12,811 nt of DNA from Parachlorella kessleri. Taxonomy: Eukaryota; Chlorophyta; Trebouxiophyceae; Chlorellales; Chlorellaceae. The stretch is from contig BBXU01000244.1 of assembly GCA_001598975.1 (NCBI GenBank), positions 1 to 12,811 of the forward strand, given 5' to 3'. The notes under the pieces were generated by a model that made no database searches, had not been told where the DNA came from, and saw only the letters and a program-made list of their open reading frames with translations. This document shows, one piece after another, positions 8,601 to 12,811 of this stretch. Within the stretch, counting starts at the first letter, position 1; each line of letters begins with the position of its first letter. A program made the translations under genes and the position numbers.

Positions 8601-11600
8601 GCAACGTCTTGATGAGCCCTGGTAAACCCGACTTGGTGCAGGGATCCTGGCCGGAATAAAGAAGGGGGCGCTGTCAGACACAGGCGCCGCCATCGCCATG
8701 AAAGCTGGCTGCCTGGAGCTGCTGCAGCGGGCGGTGAAGGCTGGCATACCCACGTGAGCCTGCTTTGCACGCTGCGCGCATGCTCCAGTGCCCTGCTCCG
8801 CATGTTTTGTGCGCTCCCTGCTGCCTTCACTGTGCTGCTGCGTGTGGAGCAGGTATCCTCGTCTCACCTCATGTCTCACCATCGACAGGCTTGTTGGCCC
8901 TCAGGCATGGTGTGTTCTCCGCCATGCCCGTTCTCTCTTCAGCTGTGTGCCAGTGTCGGTGACCTGGTCGGCTGCGCCTAGTGGTCCCCGAGCCAGCAGT
9001 GCAATCCAAGCGCACACAAAAAGCACATGTGCCCCCTCGCCTGGCCTGCTTGCGTAGGTGTGTGCTGTCCGTCAACTGGTCGGCTGAGATGGTCAGGTCT
9101 GCGCTGGCACAGAGGGGCCTGCCGGCGGTGGTTGCGGAGGATGAGCTTGGGAGCGCTTTGCAGGTGTGGCAAAGGTCGGGGTCTATAGGAGGAGGAGATC
9201 GGTTGGACATATGCTCCTGTGTGCGTGTTCTACATGGAGAGTCTGTAGGTAGTTTTTGCAGGCAGGTAATGTATGCTCCTCCAAGGGAACACACCTTGCA
9301 GCCGATCCAAGATCGACTCAATTGTAGTGTGTTTGCTGTACAATCTGCTGCTCTGCTATGATAGCTATCGTTCACAGAGCAAGATGCATAGTATCTTTTG
9401 GCATGTGCCTGGCCACAAGGAAGAGTATGGAGTTTGTCATAGTGAGGAGGCTGGACTGCTAACACAAACCAACCTGCTGTCTTGCTTGTTGCAGGCAGAG
9501 TGTGCCATGGTGGTTGCCAACGAGCTGGAGTACTTTGGGGACCAGTCCACAGGCTCCATCAAGCGGTAAGGAGGCAGTTCAAAGGAAGTGCTATGGCTTT
9601 TCCCCGTTTTCCTAATTTCTGCCTCAACAACAGAAATCCTTGGGTGACCAGTCCACAGGCTCCATCAAGCGGTGAGACCCTTGGCCCGCCCCGTTCTGGG
9701 GCACCAGCGCCCAGCATGCGCAGCAGCGGGTCACCATAGCACCTATAGGAATGGCGGGATAACCTCCAGCGGGGTGGTGCCCTAGTGCGCCTATTTGGCC
9801 TTAGGCAGCATGGTGGTGTGGATTGGTGGTGTGGGGTGGGTGGGTGGGTGGATGGATGGATGGGGGTGCGCATATGTGTGTGCGTGTGTGTGGGTGTGTG
9901 GGTCGGGGGGGGGGGTCCTGGTGAGGTTTGGTGCAAGAGGAAGCAGGTGCACCCTTGACCGGACCAACCAGGCTTTGGTAGAGTCTGGAGTAATTCGGCC
10001 TATCTCTAAGCGTGCGCTTGAGGTTGATATGCTAGACTTGCTGCCTGCTAGCGTTTATTAGTCTGGATCCCACGCATTGTGCCTGAGATAGGTACGATAT
10101 AAATGGCTGGGCTGTGCACTTGAGGCTGGACGTCACTGTGCTGCTTTCAGTCCGATATTGCCGCTATGGGTCCCATGACATGCTGCTAGCGAATCCTCAC
10201 CTTGAAGGCTTTGTTGATGGGTGCAGGAGGGTGGAGTGTGCGGCCGACAAGGGGCATGTGTTTGATGACCTCCTGCTGAACATGGCGATGGAGGGGAGCG
10301 CCCCCGAGGGCGTGACAGGTGGGTGACAAGCTACATGACTCATCCATGTCAAAAGAGGTGTTTGCTGACCTGCTGCTGAACATGGCGATGGAGGGGAGCG
10401 CCCCCGAGGGCGTGACAGGTGGGTGACAAGCTGCATGACGCATCCATGTCATCAACTGTGTTTGATGACCTGCTGCTGAACATGGCCATGAAGGGGAGCG
10501 CCCCTGAGGGCGTGACAGGTGGGGTGCCTACCTGCATGAGTCATACTGGCTATTGCAGTGGTTGTTGGGGACACCATGACCGACATCCAACCCATTAACC
10601 TAGGAGCTAAGAGGGACTGCTGCTGCTGCAGTGGTCATTGGGGATTCCATGACTGACATCCCGGCCCTGATCTCAGCCGATGTGGGGATTCTGCTGGGCA
10701 GCGACACACTGGTGCAGCAGGTGGCCCTCGCAGCAGGCAAGTGGGCCGGCCCCTGGCTCTCACAAACATATTGTGTTTTGCGTGTGGGTTGTTCTCTTGG
10801 GTAAAACCATAGTCGTTGCAGGTGGCCCTCGCAGCAGGCAAGTGGGCCAGCGTGTGGCTTTTTCACAGTGCAGTTGCCGGCTTGTGGTTTTTGGTGCATG
10901 GTTGGGTAACACCGCAGTCGTACGCTGGTTCTGGTGCTGGCGTCAGCCCGCATTATGCTCAGGCTTGTTGTCGGAACTCATGGACATGAGCATCGTCTCA
11001 CGCTGTACAAGCTTGTTATCATCACCAAACAAGGGCCAAAGCAGCTGGCGGTCCTCCACGCCCTGCCCCACCACAAATATGTCCTTGAAAAGAAAACCTC
11101 AGCTGGCCGGCCGCCCCCCACTACGTTTGGCTGCAGGCATTGACATCGTGCCGCTGGTTTCGGCTCCCCTAGATGCCAACGAGCAGCGAGACCACTCCCA
11201 GTGCATACTGTATGCGGCGGCCTCGTGGCAGGTAGGCCCGCGTGCTTGAGCTGCTTATACCCTCTAAAACATGTGTTGTTTCTTTTGCTGTGTATGAGAC
11301 GTGTCTGGTGTGTTGGTCTATTTGCCAAGGGTGCCTGGGGCGGGTGGCCTATACTTGTTCTCACTGACTGGAGAGGAGTCCAGCAAGGCTTTGCATGGGG
11401 GCTAGGTGTGGTATTTGGGCTCGCCTCGACGAATAGGGGTACGGGAAGGGGAATTCCTGCAGCTGTACTTCATAGGATGTGGAGGCTTTCTTGTTGGGAG
11501 CCGTGTGTGTGTGGTGGGGGGGGGGGCGGGGGCATTTGAAGCAGCACTGCATCCTGCTGCTGCACCTGTGGTTGCTGACCTCCTTGGCCCCGCGGTTTTG

Positions 11601-12664
11601 AGCTGAAACAGAAGCGATAGAGGAGTCCCTCCTCCGGTCCTTGCGCCAACATCATGCCTTGCTCGCTGCCATTAGGGACTCTTACCTACTCCTTGCTCCT
11701 GTATAACTCCTTTCGCCTTACTCCTGTACTGCCCTCCTTGCGTGACCCACAGGAGATTGAGGCCTTCATGTTTGGCAGCCAGTTCAGAGCGCCCCCCAAG
11801 CGGATCAGCTCCCTCAAGGAATCTGATACCAACGTGACCCTGGGCAAGAAGGTGTGCTTTGGAATCTGGTACCATGGCCTTTCTGCAACTCTGTTAGTGA
11901 CGGGCGTCCTGGTGTGAGACAAATCGTACTTTACCACCCTGTCACCCATGGCAACTAGGCGGATGCTTTGCCTACCCTGGGTGCCCTCACTACCTGGAAT
12001 TGGTCAACATATCTTCCCCCCACATGACCAGCATGCTCCGCGAGCATCAGGTACTGACGGCATCACGCCGGGTGACTCATTGCGATCTGGATCGGATCCC
12101 CTGCAGGTGCCCCGGGTCCTTGCCATAGCTGGGTCTGACAGCGGTGGCGGCGCCGGCATCCAGGCTGACATCAAAGCGTGCGCAGCGCTGGGCGTGTATG
12201 CTGCCACAGCAGTCACAGCACTCACAGCGCAGAACACAAAGGTGGGGTGGGGGTCTGGCCTTGGCTTGTCACTGTGTGCAGGCTGCTGCTTAGATGTGAA
12301 GGCTGTGGTCGGTAAGTGGTAAGAACGCAGCGCAGCACAGCACAGCACGTCAGGTGGGTGGGTGAAGTGGTGGGTCTAGGCACTGCTGCCCGCAAGGCCT
12401 GACATTTGAATTTCCTTCCCCGCCCGTCAATGGAGCCCTCTTAAATAGTAACATGACACCACCTGCTGACATGGCGGTACTGAATGATCAGCCCCATGAC
12501 ATGACTGTACCTGCAATGCCACCTGATGACATGGTTGTCTTGCCTGCCAGGGTGTTGAGGCCGTGCATGTGACTCCCACGGACTTTGTGCGGCGCCAGAT
12601 CAGCGCGGTCCTGTCGGACATCGGGGCTGACGTGATCAAGACAGGCATGCTGCCCATGCCGGAG
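2676..12664 (+). CDS. TenA-HAD-ThiD fused thiamin biosynthesis/salvage protein (TH2-TH1-like), 18 exons seen, 3' end off window
   Basis: Exons: 2676-2831, 2982-3010, 3251-3425, 4089-4184, 4522-4627, 5123-5215, 6670-6851, 7158-7274, 8265-8367, 8642-8753, 9058-9163, 9495-9565, 10227-10318, 10632-10736, 11137-11231, 11753-11851, 12107-12241, 12551-12664. All phases match, giving 662 codons without a stop. Order: TenA (about 33-245), HAD phosphatase (about 248-560), linker, ThiD (580 onward, truncated at the window edge). In land plants TH2 is TenA-HAD, a thiamin monophosphate phosphatase, and TH1 is ThiD-ThiE; here the two appear joined, and a ThiE domain may follow off-window. The start at 2676 is the first ATG of an open frame; no clear transit peptide is visible. 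Intron 6 contains TRM112 on the other strand; intron 14 has a GC donor. Alternative: two genes with a break near 11917-11948. Confidence 0.83.
3426..4088 (+). other. Intron 3, no further feature
   Basis: A 663-bp GT-AG intron between TenA exons 3 and 4 (donor AAG|GTGAAG, acceptor after a T-rich tract at 4066-4088). No gene, RNA or repeat is seen. Confidence 0.6.
4437..4571 (+). repeat. Degenerate duplicate of exon 5 start and acceptor
   Basis: About 4437-4489 resembles about 4510-4571: CTCTCTGCCAAGCATAGGCA versus the real acceptor region CTGTCTGCAGAGCATAGGCA, then CCCTGCCTGCTGCTGTATG versus CCCTGCCTGCGGCTGTATG. The upstream copy lacks about 10 bp and its acceptor AG is lost (GCCAAG), so it reads as a decayed copy in intron 4. 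Confidence 0.7.
4982..5157 (+). repeat. 88-bp tandem duplication over exon 6 acceptor
   Basis: Unit 1 (about 4982-5069) and unit 2 (about 5070-5157) both contain GCAACCCATG, TGCCTGCCGTGCTGCC and the acceptor TCCACAG followed by AGTGGGTGGC. The real exon 6 starts at 5123 in unit 2 and reads [14 protein letters not shown]. The upstream copy would start at 5035, read [12 protein letters not shown] and then hit TAG at 5071-5073. Confidence 0.9.
5485..5489 (-). promoter_or_regulatory. Probable TRM112 poly(A) signal (TGTAA)
   Basis: On the minus strand TGTAA lies 20 bases after the TRM112 stop codon. TGTAA is the usual poly(A) signal in chlorophycean nuclear genes. The match is only five bases, but position and strand fit. 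Confidence 0.45.
5510..6054 (-). CDS. TRM112: TRM112-like methyltransferase activator, complete, nested in intron 6
   Basis: Small subunit that stabilises and activates several methyltransferases acting on tRNA, rRNA and release factor (Trm9, Trm11, Mtq2 and Bud23 types). Two minus-strand exons, 6054-5874 and 5697-5510 (stop included), with donor G|GTAAGC and acceptor TTGCAG, give 122 residues, close to the 125-135 aa of known members. It starts [16 protein letters not shown] and ends with [20 protein letters not shown], both family signatures. Of the four zinc-binding Cys of the yeast protein only those at residues 11 and 99 appear kept, as I recall for animal homologues. Both exons lie wholly within the 1,454-bp sixth intron of the plus-strand fusion gene. 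Coding sequence and splice sites look intact, so it is unlikely to be a pseudogene. Confidence 0.95.
6055..6669. other. Rest of intron 6 upstream of TRM112
   Basis: 615 bp between the TRM112 start and fusion-gene exon 7. It must hold the TRM112 promoter and leader on the minus strand and the 3' part of intron 6 on the plus strand (acceptor GGTGCAG at 6669). No other gene is recognised; open frames here have no family features. Confidence 0.5.
6093..6099 (-). promoter_or_regulatory. Possible TATA-like element upstream of TRM112
   Basis: Minus-strand TATATAG about 40 bases before the TRM112 ATG. Placement would allow a very short 5' leader. Weak evidence; single short match. Confidence 0.25.
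7215..7684 (+). repeat. Tandem array (3 good copies plus 1 decayed) of exon 8 end and its donor
   Basis: Units start at 7215, 7320 and 7426 (periods 105 and 106). Each contains GCAGCCAGGAGGA, GCGCACTGCTGGAGGA (A for G once) and a donor CCAGAG|GTGGGT. The first unit is the second half of real exon 8 (ends 7274). A fourth, much altered copy lies at about 7603-7684 (GGATACCATTTG, then a GCCAGGTGGAGCGACCTGCT stretch and GTGGGTAG). Copies 2 and 3 are preceded by CTCAG and GGCAG but start in the wrong phase as separate exons. Copy 3 has one extra T before its donor. Confidence 0.92.
7685..8208 (+). other. Remainder of intron 8 with (GT)n/poly-G tract
   Basis: Intron sequence. Holds two TGTAA motifs (7777-7781, 7784-7788) and at 7979-8014 a (GT)n run followed by 16 G. 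No coding evidence. Confidence 0.6.
8201..8300 (+). repeat. Partial duplicate of exon 9 start
   Basis: CCCCGAGGAGTATGACATAG at 8211-8230 copies the real exon 9 segment CCCCGAGGAGTTTGACATGG at 8276-8295; both are preceded by CCTGCTG(T/C)GC. The upstream copy lacks the 15 bp holding the acceptor and first codons. Confidence 0.75.
8937..9087 (+). repeat. Degenerate duplicate of exon 11 start
   Basis: Upstream copy about 8943-8977 (CTGTGTGCCAGTGTC then CTGGTCGGCTG) resembles the true exon 11 start at 9058 (TGTGTGCTGTCC then CTGGTCGGCTG), 112 bp apart. The copy has a TTCAG acceptor before it (8938-8942) but lacks the SVNWS motif and soon meets a stop. Confidence 0.7.
9164..9494 (+). other. Intron 11, no further feature
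   Basis: 331-bp GT-AG intron with a clear acceptor (CTTGTTGCAG). No other signal seen. Confidence 0.6.
9537..9676 (+). repeat. Duplicate of exon 12 end and donor
   Basis: ACCAGTCCACAGGCTCCATC and the next AAGCG|GT occur at 9541-9567 (real exon 12 end, donor GTAAGG) and again at 9647-9673 (donor GTGAGA), 106 bp apart. The second copy lies in intron 12 and has its own upstream CAACAG. Confidence 0.88.
9811..9915 (+). repeat. Low-complexity GGT/GGGT/GGAT/GT tract ending in 11 G
   Basis: Simple-sequence tract in intron 12, with G on the transcribed gene's coding strand. Similar tracts are at 7979-8014, 11503-11526 and 12703-12799. Confidence 0.9.
9916..10226 (+). other. End of intron 12, no further feature
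   Basis: Intron sequence up to the exon 13 acceptor GGGTGCAG. A short open frame here shows no family features. Confidence 0.5.
10257..10520 (+). repeat. Three 100-bp tandem copies of exon 13 end and donor
   Basis: TTTG(A/C)TGACCT(C/G)CTGCTGAACATGG begins at 10261, 10361 and 10461, exactly 100 bp apart, and each copy runs to CGTGACAG|GTGGG. The first copy is the true end of exon 13 (10318). As 100 is not a multiple of three, reading on or adding a copy breaks the frame; copy 3 has no AG just before it. Confidence 0.95.
10551..10680 (+). repeat. Duplicate of exon 14 start and acceptor
   Basis: ATTGCAG|TGGTTGTTGGGGACACCATGACCGACATC at 10552-10588 copies the real exon 14 start at 10632 (TGGTCATTGGGGATTCCATG), 73 bp apart. 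The copy would read [12 protein letters not shown], still resembling motif IV, then lose similarity and frame. Confidence 0.85.
10711..10930 (+). repeat. About 101-bp tandem duplication over the exon 14 end
   Basis: GCAGGTGGCCCTCGCAGCAG followed by GCAAGTGGGCC occurs at 10717-10747 and again at 10818-10848. Flanking intron sequence is also duplicated in weaker form (GGGTAAAACCATAGTCGTTGC versus GGGTAACACCGCAGTCGTACG), so at least part of the intron belongs to the unit. Confidence 0.9.
10737..10738 (+). other. GC splice donor of intron 14
   Basis: The only phase-consistent join to exon 15 (which starts GC ATT GAC at 11137) uses CAG|GCAAGT, the classic GC-AG intron donor context. GT at 10741 would give the wrong phase. 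The joined protein reads [18 protein letters not shown], matching the family. Confidence 0.75.
11232..11752 (+). other. Intron 15 with GT/poly-G tract
   Basis: 521-bp GT-AG intron (donor GTAGGC, acceptor GACCCACAG). It contains a GT run and 11 G at about 11503-11526. Nothing else recognised. Confidence 0.6.
12107..12664 (+). other. ThiD domain (exons 17-18), N-terminal part only
   Basis: Hydroxymethylpyrimidine/phosphomethylpyrimidine kinase, ribokinase-like fold, which phosphorylates the pyrimidine precursor of thiamin. Exon 17 opens directly with [19 protein letters not shown], the family N-terminus, followed by [20 protein letters not shown]. Exon 18 adds [14 protein letters not shown] and [10 protein letters not shown]. 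This is 83 residues of a domain of about 260-270. Donor GTGCGC at 12665 indicates further exons to the right. Confidence 0.93.
12455..12534 (+). repeat. Short direct repeat in intron 17
   Basis: CCACCTG(C/A)TGACATGG at 12459-12474 and 12519-12534, with further TGACATG words between. Intronic, 60 bp apart, not at an exon edge. Confidence 0.7.
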
Positions 12665-12702
12665 GTGCGCCAGCTCACACAATGCTGCCGGTCATGTGCT
12701 GG

Positions 12703-12800
12703 GGTGTGCCTGGGTGTGGTGGTGACGTGTGTATGTGGGTGTTTGGGTGTGTGTGTGTGGTGTGTGGTGGGGGTCGGGGGGGGGGGGGGTCGGGGGGGGT
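12703..12800 (+). repeat. GT-rich and poly-G tract at right edge
   Basis: GT/GGGT repeats followed by runs of 14 G (12776-12789) and 8 G (12792-12799), inside intron 18, up to the window end. Mirrors the poly-G left edge and is prone to assembly error. Confidence 0.9.
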
Positions 12801-12811
12801 CCCACCGTCCC

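Larger units (their letters stand above)
6751..11851 (+). other. HAD-family phosphatase domain (exons 7-16), thiamin monophosphate phosphatase type
   Basis: Haloacid dehalogenase fold; in plant TH2 this domain dephosphorylates thiamin monophosphate to thiamin. Motif [13 protein letters not shown] gives Asp254 as nucleophile and Asp256 as acid/base. Motif II is VLSVNWS with Ser394. The basic residue Lys457 sits in [12 protein letters not shown]. Motif IV is [13 protein letters not shown] with Asp484 and Asp488. Other conserved pieces are [16 protein letters not shown] and IVPLVSAPL. All catalytic positions are present. The domain is spread over ten exons of 71-182 nt, six or so of which have partial tandem copies of an edge in the neighbouring intron. 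The region after about 548 ([10 protein letters not shown], then a polar linker) ends the domain. Confidence 0.88.

Overview
This is nuclear DNA from a eukaryote, most likely a chlorophycean green alga. The reasons are many short exons separated by GT-AG introns, moderately high GC, intronic (GT)n/poly-G tracts, a TGTAA-type poly(A) signal close behind a stop codon, and plant/algal-type thiamin enzymes. The organism call is inference. All gene models below were built by hand from splice sites, reading phase and remembered family motifs; no alignment was run.

Layout. (1) Positions 304-2446, minus strand: seven exons of hydroxyethylthiazole kinase (ThiM type), with a clear start and an active-site Cys; the last exon or exons lie beyond the left edge. 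(2) Positions 2447-2675: a 229-bp gap between two divergent start codons, presumably a shared promoter. (3) From 2676 to past the right edge, plus strand: at least 18 exons encoding 662 residues in phase, TenA domain, then HAD phosphatase domain, then the first part of a ThiD kinase domain. This resembles a fusion of land-plant TH2 (TenA-HAD, thiamin monophosphate phosphatase) with TH1 (ThiD-ThiE); ThiE, if present, would be off the window. (4) Positions 5510-6054, minus strand: a complete two-exon TRM112 gene (122 aa) lying inside the 1,454-bp sixth intron of the fusion gene, on the opposite strand.

How they fit: ThiM phosphorylates the thiazole half of thiamin, TenA and ThiD salvage and phosphorylate the pyrimidine half, and the HAD domain removes the phosphate from thiamin monophosphate. 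The divergent pair therefore covers both branches of thiamin salvage/synthesis. TRM112 (methyltransferase activator) is functionally unrelated.

The most unusual signal is repeated exon-edge duplication. At about ten places in the two thiamin genes, a short piece of DNA spanning an exon boundary and its splice site has been tandemly copied into the adjacent intron (units about 49-118 bp, many near 100 bp). Some copies are poison exons, one is in frame over exactly 35 codons, and one pair gives two splicing routes to the same mRNA. I saw none in TRM112.
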